Shown one piece after another: positions 1-7,564 of a DNA stretch of 64,000 nt; position 1 is the first letter of the stretch; the number at the start of each line of letters is the position of its first letter. The stretch spans positions 1 to 64,000 of the forward strand of contig CANLRN010000009.1 of the NCBI GenBank assembly GCA_947493495.1, read 5' to 3'. Origin of the DNA: an uncultured Aquimarina sp. GTDB taxonomy: Bacteria > Bacteroidota > Bacteroidia > Flavobacteriales > Flavobacteriaceae. The notes beneath the pieces were generated by a model. That model did not search any database and had not been told where the DNA came from. It saw only the letters and a list, made by a program, of their open reading frames with translations. Position numbers and translations under genes: made by a program.

Positions 1-163
1 CTTATTTTTCAACTTCGTTATCAAACTTACTTTTTAAACTTCCAAAATCAAAATTTAATTGATTTAAATAGGGAATTTAGACCAACGAATCCCTCAATAT
101 CATATCGCTTCTTATTTAGGTATAAGTCCAACTCAGTTAAGTAGGATTAGAGCACAAAAATAA
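1..163 (+). pseudogene. C-terminal remnant of a Crp/Fnr-family transcription regulator, apparently frameshifted
   Basis: The last codons before the TAA at 161-163 encode IPQYHIASYLGISPTQLSRI, the characteristic recognition-helix end of Crp/Fnr-type winged-helix regulators in Bacteroidota. In that frame there are stops at 35-37, 56-58 and 65-67, so the domain cannot extend upstream. Frame 1 instead reads through positions 1-66 with a plausible helical stretch (RYQTYFLNFQNQNLIDL). Removing the 13 bases 67-79 joins the two frames into one continuous domain end. ATTTA occurs at 62-66 and again at 75-79, as expected for a short duplication/insertion. The 5' part lies outside the window. The domain call is firm; pseudogene status is inferred from the frame break. 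Confidence 0.6.
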
Positions 164-271
164 ATTCCAGTTTTATTTATCGACATATGTAAATGAAATT
201 AGGTTTATAAGTCCTGAAATTTGTCTCTTTATATTATTTCAGATGTTAGAAAATAATTTGACTCAATTCCT

Positions 272-1009
272 ATGAAATTATCCCATAACAAAATATTGAT
301 TACAGGTGCAACTGCTGGTATTGGCGAGGCATTACTTAGAAAATTTTTGAAATTAGACAATCACGTTATTGCTGTTGGCAGAAATGAACAAAAACTCAAA
401 GAATTGGCAGAAGAAGATAAGCGTATTATTCCTTTTGTTTGTGACGTTTCCAAAAGTACCGATTTGGATAGGCTCATTATGTTTATAGAACAAGGACATC
501 CTGATACCAATATTTTAATAAACAACGCAGGTATTCAGTATAACTACCATTTTGAGGAAGAAGAGCATCTTTTAGGAAAGATTGAACACGAAATAAATGT
601 GAACTTTACAGCACCTTTAAAGCTTATAGCCTTAGTACTACCATTATTTAAAAACAACCAAAATACAGCCATAGTAAATGTTTCTTCTGGACTAGGTTTA
701 GTTCCAAAAAAACAGGCACCTGTGTACTGCGGAGCCAAGGCAGGTATTCATATTTTTTCAAAATCATTGCGCTATCAGCTAAAGCAAACCAGGGTTTTTG
801 AGATAATTCCACCTTTGGTAGACACTCAAATGACCGCAGGTCGCGGCAAAGGTAAAATTAGTCCAGAACAACTTGTAGATGAATTTATCAGAGCTTTTCA
901 GAAAAACAGTTATGAGATCAACATAGGCAAAGTAAAACTTTTGAAATTTATAAATCGATTGAGTCCTGCTTTAGCTGAACGAATTATGAAAAAAGGAGGA
1001 AAGAAATGA
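272..1009 (+). CDS. SDR-family oxidoreductase (DltE-like short-chain dehydrogenase)
   Basis: A 245-residue classical short-chain dehydrogenase/reductase, cytosolic and NAD(P)-dependent. The cofactor motif TGATAGIG is at residues 11-18 and NNAG at 84-87. The active site is formed by a Ser near 139 (NVSSG), Tyr152 and Lys156 (YCGAK), with the expected 13-residue Ser-Tyr spacing. Length is normal for the family. The sequence resembles the DltE-like group in Bacteroidota; the substrate cannot be told from sequence. The stop codon overlaps the next gene in an ATGA arrangement, so it is probably translationally coupled to the VTT-domain membrane protein downstream. The broken Crp/Fnr gene upstream might once have been its regulator, which is only inference. 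Confidence 0.85.
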   Translation: MKLSHNKILITGATAGIGEALLRKFLKLDNHVIAVGRNEQKLKELAEEDKRIIPFVCDVSKSTDLDRLIMFIEQGHPDTNILINNAGIQYNYHFEEEEHLLGKIEHEINVNFTAPLKLIALVLPLFKNNQNTAIVNVSSGLGLVPKKQAPVYCGAKAGIHIFSKSLRYQLKQTRVFEIIPPLVDTQMTAGRGKGKISPEQLVDEFIRAFQKNSYEINIGKVKLLKFINRLSPALAERIMKKGGKK

Positions 1010-1647
1010 GACCCATTTTCAAAATCATATTGTTATTGGTTGTTTTCTTTGCTTCTACTTTTATCGTTGCAAAGCTAACAGGTGTTCTTAGCTTAGAGAT
1101 TATAACCACATTGTTGGAGCGTGCTAGTGAAATCAACCCAATCTATCTAGTTTTAATAATTGTTCTATTACTGTTTAGTGACCTTTTTATTGCAGTTCCC
1201 ACATTAAGCATTACGTTGCTTTCAGGGTATTTTTTGGGTCTTAGTTTGGGAAGTATAGCCTCAATATCAGGAATGTTGTTAGCTGGTTTAGCAGGTTATG
1301 GGTTGAGCATAAGATATGGCGATAGACTTTTGAAGTTTGTAATTCGCTCAGAACAAAAAAGAAATGAAGCCATTGCTGACTTTGAAAAATATGGATTTGC
1401 AATGGTATTATTAAGTCGGGTTTCGCCGATACTGCCTGAGGTATCTGCTTGTATGTCGGGTATAAGTCGTATGAAGTTCAGTAAGTTTTTGACTGCTTGG
1501 TGCCTCAATACGATTCCGTATGGACTTATCGCAGTCTATTCAGGTTCAATTAGCAGTTTAGAAAATCCTAGACCAGCCATTTACAGTGCCATAGGTATTT
1601 ATGCATTTCTATGGTTGGGTTGGGTTCTTTTTAAAAAATACAAATAA
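1006..1647 (+). CDS. VTT-domain (TVP38/TMEM64, DedA-like) integral membrane protein
   Basis: A 213-residue protein with about six hydrophobic segments: a signal-anchor at residues 5-25, further spans near 45-65, 70-100 and 160-180, and one at the C-terminus. The central block has the VTT/SNARE-associated pattern, with a glycine-rich re-entrant stretch (SGYFLGLSLGS) and a Phe-Gly...SRVSP motif around residues 125-140. Family members are thought to be membrane transporters or lipid scramblases; no substrate can be assigned here. The start codon overlaps the SDR gene by four bases, so the two form one operon. It is followed by a 395-bp non-coding stretch. Confidence 0.8.
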   Translation: MRPIFKIILLLVVFFASTFIVAKLTGVLSLEIITTLLERASEINPIYLVLIIVLLLFSDLFIAVPTLSITLLSGYFLGLSLGSIASISGMLLAGLAGYGLSIRYGDRLLKFVIRSEQKRNEAIADFEKYGFAMVLLSRVSPILPEVSACMSGISRMKFSKFLTAWCLNTIPYGLIAVYSGSISSLENPRPAIYSAIGIYAFLWLGWVLFKKYK

Positions 1648-2042
1648 ATTAAAAAGCCACACAACACGGGTAGCTGTTGCACAACTCCTATTTCTGATAA
1701 AAAATGATCCATTTTAAGGCTTTTTATGGAGTGTTCCCTAGAAATCAGATGTATCAGCATGATTTTTATATGGGCTTATATCGATTTATTTTAAGCCTTA
1801 GCAAGCCAATAATTGAGTTAAAAGAATATCCCACCATTGCTGGTTCTTGATTTCTTAAAAGCAATAGATAACTAGAAACTATAAATCATTCCTTCATAAT
1901 AAAACTTTTTTATTCTTCTTTTGAATGAACGATGGAGATGAATCTTCTTACATCTTTTTTAATGTAACTGTCCTTATATAGAATAGTCTTTCTATTAAGA
2001 GTTTCGCTAATTTTCCTATTTTTACATAAAACTACAACCATA
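1648..2042. other. 395-bp intergenic stretch with a weak inverted repeat, no gene seen
   Basis: No convincing reading frame. A 9-bp inverted repeat (TAAAAAGCC at 1650-1658, GGCTTTTTA at 1718-1726) encloses a smaller one (CAACA at 1662-1666, TGTTG at 1675-1679). It lies directly after the VTT gene and may act as its transcription end. The rest is AT-rich and should contain the cdaA promoter, but I see no good TAnnTTTG element. Confidence 0.4.
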
Positions 2043-2819
2043 TTGGATTTAATCAATCTTAGAATACTCGATATACTAGATATTGTACTAGTAGCTTTAT
2101 TACTTTATTATATCTACAAGTTGGTTAAAGGAACTACTGCTATAAATATTTTTATTGGGATTGTTATTATCTATTTGGTGTGGAAACTTACACAGTTTCT
2201 AGCTATGGAAATGTTAAGTAGTGTTCTAGGCGAGTTTATTGGAGTAGGTATGTTTGCACTCATTGTTGTTTTTCAACAAGAAATTCGAAAATTCTTATTA
2301 TTAATAGGTTCTACCAATTTTGGCAATCGAAAACGATTCTTACGACAATTAAAACTAATCCAAGACTCCCCTGAAGATAGTCTAACAGATATCAAATCTA
2401 TTGTAAAAGCCTGTGAAAAAATGGGAGAAAGCTATACGGGAGCGCTTATCGTTATCAAAAGAAATAATTCTTTAGATTTTGTAAAAACATCTGGAGACAA
2501 CATGGATATTTTAATCAAAACTCCTATTATAGAGAGTATTTTTTGCAAAACTAGTCCTTTACACGATGGAGCCATGATTGTAGAAGATAATAAAATTCTT
2601 GCCACTAGAGTTATTCTACCAGTAACCAACGATAGAGATATCCCATTACGTTTTGGATTACGTCATCGCGCAGCAGTTGGGATAACCGAAAAAACGGATG
2701 CCGTAACACTTGTAGTGAGTGAAGAAACTGGTTTGATTTCCTATATCAAAAATGGAAAATTTGTTATTTTTAAAACCCCTGACGAATTGATAGAGAAAAT
2801 AAAAAGAGATCTTCAATAA
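2043..2819 (+). CDS. cdaA: Diadenylate cyclase CdaA (c-di-AMP synthase)
   Basis: A 258-residue membrane-anchored diadenylate cyclase that condenses two ATP into cyclic di-AMP, a messenger tied to potassium and osmotic/cell-wall homeostasis. The N-terminal 75 residues are hydrophobic (membrane segments near 12-28, 33-50 and 62-78). The DisA_N catalytic domain spans about 95-235, with the signature DGA at 175-177 (LHDGAMIV) and RHR at 207-209 (GLRHRAAVG). Length and layout match the CdaA class rather than DisA. The start is a TTG; no ATG lies in a suitable place, and the DLINLR...DILDI N-terminus looks like the family norm. Its TAA overlaps the next ATG by one base (TAATG), indicating coupled translation with the DUF3667 gene. 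Confidence 0.93.
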   Translation: MDLINLRILDILDIVLVALLLYYIYKLVKGTTAINIFIGIVIIYLVWKLTQFLAMEMLSSVLGEFIGVGMFALIVVFQQEIRKFLLLIGSTNFGNRKRFLRQLKLIQDSPEDSLTDIKSIVKACEKMGESYTGALIVIKRNNSLDFVKTSGDNMDILIKTPIIESIFCKTSPLHDGAMIVEDNKILATRVILPVTNDRDIPLRFGLRHRAAVGITEKTDAVTLVVSEETGLISYIKNGKFVIFKTPDELIEKIKRDLQ

Positions 2820-3601
2820 TGGATGATAAGCTTACCAATACCAAGTATTGTAAAAACTGCGGATTCGAAATTAGTTACTATTCTTTTTGCCCAGATTGCG
2901 GCGCTAAAAAAATCACCAAACGTATAACTTTTAAGAATCTAACTCAGGAGTTTAGTGATCGCTTTCTAAATCTCGATAATTCATTTATCAGAACGTTTAT
3001 ACATCTTTTTACAACACCAAAAGAAGTAATTGACGGATTTATTAATGGTCTTAGAAAAAAATATCTAAATGTATTCAGCTACTTTGCAATTTCTCTTTCT
3101 ATTGCCAGTTTATATACTTTTATTTTTAAAAAATATGCAAATGATATTTTTTTAAATAATATAGATTCTCAAGATCAATTAGAAGTCACCAAAATTACAT
3201 CAGATATTTCTTTTGAATACCAATCGCTAATTTCATTTTTAACAATTCCTTTTTTGGCATTGATCTCCAGATTGGTTTTTTTCAATTACAAAAAATACAA
3301 TCTTACGGAACATCTAGTCATATACTTATATGCATATTCTCATATAACAGTAATCACAAGTATCATCACATTGCCTTTTATTTTATATACCGATAAAATT
3401 CTTACTGTTATTGGAATACAAATGACGATATACATATTTTATATTGCATATGTTCTTAAAAGTATGTACCAAATAAACTTGAAGAAAATCTTACTAAAAA
3501 CACTCTTATTTTTGATGATAATATCAATTCTCTGTGTGATTTTTTTAATAATTACAGCAGTCATTATGATAAAAACTGGAATGTTACCTATTGACAAATA
3601 G
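2819..3601 (+). CDS. DUF3667-type zinc-ribbon membrane protein
   Basis: A 260-residue protein with an N-terminal zinc ribbon (Cys11, Cys14, Cys24, Cys27 in CKNCG...CPDCG), followed by a soluble stretch and about five hydrophobic segments (near 85-105, 135-155, 165-190, 195-215 and 225-250). This matches the Bacteroidota DUF3667 type; its function is unknown. The gene overlaps cdaA by one base and must share its transcript, so a link to membrane or c-di-AMP physiology is possible but unproven. It converges with the ABC exporter gene, whose stop is only six bases away. Confidence 0.75.
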   Translation: MDDKLTNTKYCKNCGFEISYYSFCPDCGAKKITKRITFKNLTQEFSDRFLNLDNSFIRTFIHLFTTPKEVIDGFINGLRKKYLNVFSYFAISLSIASLYTFIFKKYANDIFLNNIDSQDQLEVTKITSDISFEYQSLISFLTIPFLALISRLVFFNYKKYNLTEHLVIYLYAYSHITVITSIITLPFILYTDKILTVIGIQMTIYIFYIAYVLKSMYQINLKKILLKTLLFLMIISILCVIFLIITAVIMIKTGMLPIDK

Positions 3602-3607
3602 TAGTAG

Positions 3608-5371
3608 TTACTCTGCTACTGTTGCGAACTGAACATCATAGAGGTTTCTATAATACCCGTTCTCGACTTCGAGTAGTGTAGTATGATTGCCTTGTTCTAC
3701 AATTGTACCACTATCCATCACTATAATTTTATCAGCATTTTTTATCGTTGCCAATCGATGCGCAATTACGATAGAGGTTCTTCCTTTAGTGATTTTATCT
3801 GTAGCTGTTTGTATTAATTCTTCACTATGCGAATCAATAGAAGATGTTGCTTCATCTAATACCAAAATACTTGGGTTCGTAACATAAGCCCTAAGAAAAG
3901 AAATTAATTGTCGCTGACCAGAAGATAACATAGCCCCTCTCTCTTTTACATTATAATGATACCCTTTGGGCAGACTCATTATAAATTCATGAATTCCTAT
4001 TTCTTTTGCGGCTTTCTCTACCGTTTCATAGGTAATCTCTGAATTATTGAGTGTTATATTATTAAGAATCGTATCTGCAAACAAAAATACATCCTGTAAT
4101 ACTACTGCTATATTACTTCGTAATGATTGTAATGTGACTGTTTTTATATCTCTTTGATCAACAGAAATCTCCCCACTATCAATTTCATAGAATCTGTTTA
4201 GCAAATTGATAATAGTGGATTTTCCAGCTCCTGTAGCTCCAACTATAGCCACAGTTTCTCCAGCATTTACAGAAAAAGTGATCCCTTTTAATACTTCTTC
4301 TCCTTGTATATAACTAAATCTTACAGCATCAAAATCGATATTTCCTTTAATATTATTAAGTATTAACTCGCCATGATCATCAATTTTAGATTCTGTATCT
4401 AAAACCGTAAATACTCGATTAGCAGCTACCATTCCCATTTGTAGTGTATTAAACTTGTCTGCAATCTGTCGTAATGGTCTGAATAAGATCTGAGATAATT
4501 GAATAAACTCAACAACAACACCTAATGTCATACCATCTAATTGCGCAGCTTTCATTCCGCCATACCATACTATCAACCCAATAGTAACTGAACTTGACAT
4601 TTCTGCAATCGGAAAGAAAATTGAGTTATACCAAACCGTCTTAACCCATCCATTTTTGTGTTTTTCATTGATTGCCTTAAAATTGACATATTCTGTTTCT
4701 TCTCTGGTAAATAATTGAACGATTTTCATGCCTGTAATTCGTTCCTGTACAAAAGAATTTAGATTAGATACTTGCGTTCTCACTTCTTCGAATGCCTTTT
4801 TCATTTTTTTCTGAAAAACTCTGGTGGCATATACCAATAGTGGTAATATTGCAAACACTAATAAGGTCAGTTCCCAACTTTGATAAAACATATAAGCTAT
4901 GATGGCTACCATTTTAAGCAAATCACTAATGATCATAAAAAGGCCTTGACTAAAAATACTCGCAATGGTCTCTATATCGCTTACAGCTCTTGTTACTAAT
5001 CTGCCTACTGCAGATTGATCATAATATTGTTTTTTAAAACCCAACATGTGCCCAAAAAGCTTCACCCTAATATCTCGGATCACTTCTTGACCTAGCCAAT
5101 TCGCAAAATAAATGAACAGAAATTGGGTAATCACATCAACTAATAAAAAGACGAACATTAATGTTATGAAATACACTAATAACTCATCATTTTTTGGGGT
5201 AATAGTTTTATCGATGACCTGTTTGAGCAGATATGGATTGACAATAGATAAGGTCGCAAGTACAATTGCAGCAAACCCTACAAAGTAAAATGTAAATCGA
5301 TACGGATTGGTATAACGTATCAGTCGTTTAAACAACTTAAAATCAAATGCATCACCACTTTTTTCAGTCAT
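3608..5371 (-). CDS. ABC-type exporter, fused permease and ATPase (MsbA/MdlB-like)
   Basis: A 587-residue half-transporter with six membrane spans in the first 300 residues and a nucleotide-binding domain at about 345-575. Visible motifs are Walker A GATGAGKST (378-386), the signature LSSGQ (482-486), Walker B ILVLDE (502-507) and the H-loop His538. All catalytic residues are present, so it should hydrolyse ATP. Such half-transporters dimerise in the inner membrane and export lipids, peptides or drugs; the substrate is not predictable here. It starts three bases after truA ends and is presumably co-transcribed with it. Confidence 0.88.
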   Translation of the reverse strand: MTEKSGDAFDFKLFKRLIRYTNPYRFTFYFVGFAAIVLATLSIVNPYLLKQVIDKTITPKNDELLVYFITLMFVFLLVDVITQFLFIYFANWLGQEVIRDIRVKLFGHMLGFKKQYYDQSAVGRLVTRAVSDIETIASIFSQGLFMIISDLLKMVAIIAYMFYQSWELTLLVFAILPLLVYATRVFQKKMKKAFEEVRTQVSNLNSFVQERITGMKIVQLFTREETEYVNFKAINEKHKNGWVKTVWYNSIFFPIAEMSSSVTIGLIVWYGGMKAAQLDGMTLGVVVEFIQLSQILFRPLRQIADKFNTLQMGMVAANRVFTVLDTESKIDDHGELILNNIKGNIDFDAVRFSYIQGEEVLKGITFSVNAGETVAIVGATGAGKSTIINLLNRFYEIDSGEISVDQRDIKTVTLQSLRSNIAVVLQDVFLFADTILNNITLNNSEITYETVEKAAKEIGIHEFIMSLPKGYHYNVKERGAMLSSGQRQLISFLRAYVTNPSILVLDEATSSIDSHSEELIQTATDKITKGRTSIVIAHRLATIKNADKIIVMDSGTIVEQGNHTTLLEVENGYYRNLYDVQFATVAE

Positions 5372-5374
5372 ACT

Positions 5375-6121
5375 TTACGTAAGGTATATAGTATTAGGAT
5401 ATTCAATTTCTGTGAGGTAAAGACCATGGGCTGGCACAGAATACCCGGCTTTTTCACGATTTTCACTACTTATTATCATTACTAAATCATCTGGAGCCAT
5501 TTTCTCCTCTCCTATTTCGATTAATGTTCCTACAATAGCACGTACCATGTTTCTAAGAAATCGGTTTGCGGTAATCTTAAAAATTAACATGCCATTTTTA
5601 TGTTCCCAGATGGCTTTTGTAATAGTACAATTATACGTTTTTACATCGGTTTTAGACTTACTAAAACATTTAAAATTTGTGTAGTTTAACAGTAATTTAG
5701 CAGCCTGATTCATTGCATCAATATCCAGATTCTTTTTGAGATAATATGCGTTATGAATACGAAATGGGTTTTTCTGTAAGCTAATAATATATTCATAAGA
5801 TCTACTGATGGCATCAAAGCGAGCGTGTGTCTCCTTGTCTACTAGACCTATATCGCTTATTGCAATATCGGGAGGAAGAATAGCATTTAGTTTGTATACT
5901 AATTGTGTAGTATCTATAATCTTATCATGATCAAAATGAGCCGCCATATATCTTGCATGGACGCCTGCATCTGTTCTACCTGCTCCAGTTATAGTCGTAC
6001 TACTTCTCAATAAAGTTGATAAAGAGTCTTCTATTACTTCTTGAACCGAGATCGCGTTTGGTTGTCTTTGCCAACCATGATATGAAGTTCCGTTATATGA
6101 GAGTTCTAAAAAATATCGCAA
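5375..6121 (-). CDS. truA: tRNA pseudouridine(38-40) synthase TruA
   Basis: A 248-residue enzyme that isomerises uridines 38-40 in the tRNA anticodon arm. The catalytic Asp51 lies in the invariant GRTDAGVHA motif (48-56). Other family features are YHGWQRQ near 14-20 and FLRNMVRAIVGTL in the C-terminal half, and the length is typical. It heads a two-gene minus-strand operon with the ABC exporter. A good -7 element lies about 205 bases upstream (6326-6333), so the mRNA would carry a long leader that includes a dispersed hairpin repeat. Confidence 0.95.
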   Translation of the reverse strand: MRYFLELSYNGTSYHGWQRQPNAISVQEVIEDSLSTLLRSSTTITGAGRTDAGVHARYMAAHFDHDKIIDTTQLVYKLNAILPPDIAISDIGLVDKETHARFDAISRSYEYIISLQKNPFRIHNAYYLKKNLDIDAMNQAAKLLLNYTNFKCFSKSKTDVKTYNCTITKAIWEHKNGMLIFKITANRFLRNMVRAIVGTLIEIGEEKMAPDDLVMIISSENREKAGYSVPAHGLYLTEIEYPNTIYLT

Positions 6122-6155
6122 TGTTTTATTTATTTTTGTTTTCAGAAGTAAACTA

Positions 6156-6320
6156 CCTCAAAGCAAACTCACGAGGCATTCAACTGAAAATAATTTTTAA
6201 GATTCCGAAGCAAGCTTCGAGGTGTTAGACCTGAGATACCGCTGAAAAAGCGGGATTAGTTCAACTATATGATTTGAGGGCATTGCTTCGCAAATTTTCA
6301 AATCAGAGTTTCACTAATTA
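6156..6320. repeat. Dispersed hairpin repeat, copy 1 (imperfect)
   Basis: Positions 6173-6206 match 12288-12321 almost base for base (core GAGGCATTCAACTGAAAAT onward). A second shared block, TTCAAATCAGAGTTTCACTA, is at about 6298-6317 here and 12382-12401 there, with GGCATTGCT before it in both. In this copy the left arm of the hairpin (ATTAGTTCAACT...GATTTGAG) has drifted, and an extra small hairpin CCGCT/AGCGG is present near 6239-6252. It lies between the truA start and its putative promoter, so it would be transcribed as a leader. Confidence 0.75.
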
Positions 6321-6325
6321 AATTG

Positions 6326-6333
6326 CAAATATA
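6326..6333 (-). promoter_or_regulatory. Putative -7 element for truA
   Basis: On the minus strand this reads TATATTTG followed by CA, an exact match to the Bacteroidota TAnnTTTG element with the CA extension also seen upstream of rpsL, argS, ffh and gltA. No clear -33 TTG was found. Confidence 0.5.
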
Positions 6334-6411
6334 CTTTATAAAAAGATATCTATAATTGCACATAGTTTCAGTTCATTTATACTATATTACAAATAGTTAT
6401 TATTCTACAGT

Positions 6412-6906
6412 TTGAAAAAAATACTACTACTTAGTGATACGCACGGTTATATTGATGATCGAATATTGAAATATGCAAAGGATGCAGATGAAGTATGGCA
6501 CGCTGGTGATATCGGTGATCTAAGTGTTACTGATAAAATCGAAGAGTTAAAAATACTTAGAGCTGTTTATGGCAATATTGATAACCACAAGGCTAGAGTT
6601 ACATTTCCATTACATCAAAGGTTTACCTGTGAAGGCGTTTCTGTATGGATCACACATATCGGAGGATACCCTCCAAAATACAATATACATACTAGGGATG
6701 AAATCAAAACAAACCCACCAAAACTATTCATTTGTGGACACTCGCATATACTTAAAGTGATCTCTGATAAAAAAAATGGGGTACTGCATATGAATCCAGG
6801 AGCAGCAGGAAAACATGGATTTCATAAAATTAGAACTATGCTTAGATTTACGCTCAATGCAGGAAAAATCGAAAACCTGGAAGTTATAGAATTAGGTAAA
6901 AAATAA
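6412..6906 (+). CDS. YfcE/MJ0936-type metallophosphoesterase
   Basis: A 164-residue calcineurin-like phosphoesterase of the small YfcE/MJ0936 type. The metal ligands appear in order: DTH (Asp9, His11), HAGD (Asp33), GNID...H near 60-65, and CGHSH near 108-112. It is cytosolic; family members hydrolyse phosphodiesters in vitro and the physiological substrate is uncertain. The start is TTG (6412-6414), with no usable ATG nearby, and the N-terminus KKILLLSDTHG fits the family from its first residue. The gene stands alone and ends on a hairpin terminator shared with the convergent DUF4293 gene. Confidence 0.85.
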   Translation: MKKILLLSDTHGYIDDRILKYAKDADEVWHAGDIGDLSVTDKIEELKILRAVYGNIDNHKARVTFPLHQRFTCEGVSVWITHIGGYPPKYNIHTRDEIKTNPPKLFICGHSHILKVISDKKNGVLHMNPGAAGKHGFHKIRTMLRFTLNAGKIENLEVIELGKK

Positions 6907-6934
6907 AACCCGAAGTTGGCATACTCCGGGTTTT
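6905..6934. terminator. Bidirectional hairpin terminator
   Basis: A perfect 8-bp stem (AAAACCCG 6905-6912, CGGGTTTT 6927-6934), partly extended inward, with T or A tracts on both sides. It lies between two convergent genes, 29 bases before the DUF4293 stop, and can serve both. Confidence 0.8.
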
Positions 6935-6963
6935 AACGCACTAATACTACTAAGATTTTAGGT

Positions 6964-7374
6964 TTATCGTAATCGGTCTACAGATTTTACGAGATCTTCA
7001 TCCTTTTTGATAGCCTTATTGGCCATCACTAATAAAACGATAGAAACAATAGGAATTAACATCCCAATACCTTTCTCAGAAACAATTGTTTCTCCAGATA
7101 TGTTTAGCGACCAATAAACAAATATTCCTAGTAAAATAAAGTTTAATAAGATATTGATACGCCCCAATACAAATTGAAGCTTTCTATTTTTAAATAAAAA
7201 AATGCTTATCAATGCAATACTAGCAGATCCAATAAACATTCCTAACACTAAATAATTATCCCGGGCCATCAAAGAACTGCCATCAGAATTCATTCCATAA
7301 GGTAAACTTGTAGAAGCTACAACAGATAACACTACTACTACTAACAGATATACTGTTTGAATTCTTTGAATCAT
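6964..7374 (-). CDS. DUF4293 family membrane protein
   Basis: A 136-residue protein with four membrane spans (near 5-25, 42-62, 70-92 and 102-120) and the characteristic N-terminus MIQRIQTVYLL of the Bacteroidota-specific DUF4293 family. Function is unknown. The family is commonly found divergent from rho in this phylum, as here, which supports the identification and a conserved neighbourhood. A TATTTTTG element lies 27 bases upstream (7401-7408). Confidence 0.85.
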   Translation of the reverse strand: MIQRIQTVYLLVVVVLSVVASTSLPYGMNSDGSSLMARDNYLVLGMFIGSASIALISIFLFKNRKLQFVLGRINILLNFILLGIFVYWSLNISGETIVSEKGIGMLIPIVSIVLLVMANKAIKKDEDLVKSVDRLR

Positions 7375-7400
7375 TATACCTCTACTATTTTTAAGGAAAG

Positions 7401-7408
7401 CAAAAATA
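7401..7408 (-). promoter_or_regulatory. Putative -7 element for the DUF4293 gene
   Basis: The minus strand reads TATTTTTG, an exact TAnnTTTG match 27 bases upstream of the start codon. No convincing -33 partner was seen. Confidence 0.4.
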
Positions 7409-7439
7409 AGAGTTTCTTTTTATAATTAAAAATAAAGTT

Positions 7440-7488
7440 GTATACTTGCATCACTAAATAAATAGTCCATTTTTTTTAGAGACTATTT
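7440..7488 (+). promoter_or_regulatory. rho upstream region: near-consensus -7 element and leader hairpin
   Basis: TATACTTG followed by CA (7440-7447) differs from TAnnTTTG by one base. It is followed by an 8-bp inverted repeat, AAATAGTC at 7460-7467 and GACTATTT at 7481-7488, with a U-rich loop. The hairpin would sit near the 5' end of a roughly 110-base rho leader. Rho autoregulation through its leader is known in other bacteria; whether this structure takes part is unknown. Confidence 0.35.
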
Positions 7489-7564
7489 ACCTTCAAAAAA
7501 TTTTCCTAGTATTCTTCTGTAGAGAAATATAATACCAGAACTTAAATTATTATAACACACTTAA

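Noticed and set aside
1648..1730. Inverted repeats after the VTT gene considered as an integron attC-like site
   Set aside because: The arms are short, lack the paired conserved core sites and no integrase is nearby; a terminator is simpler.
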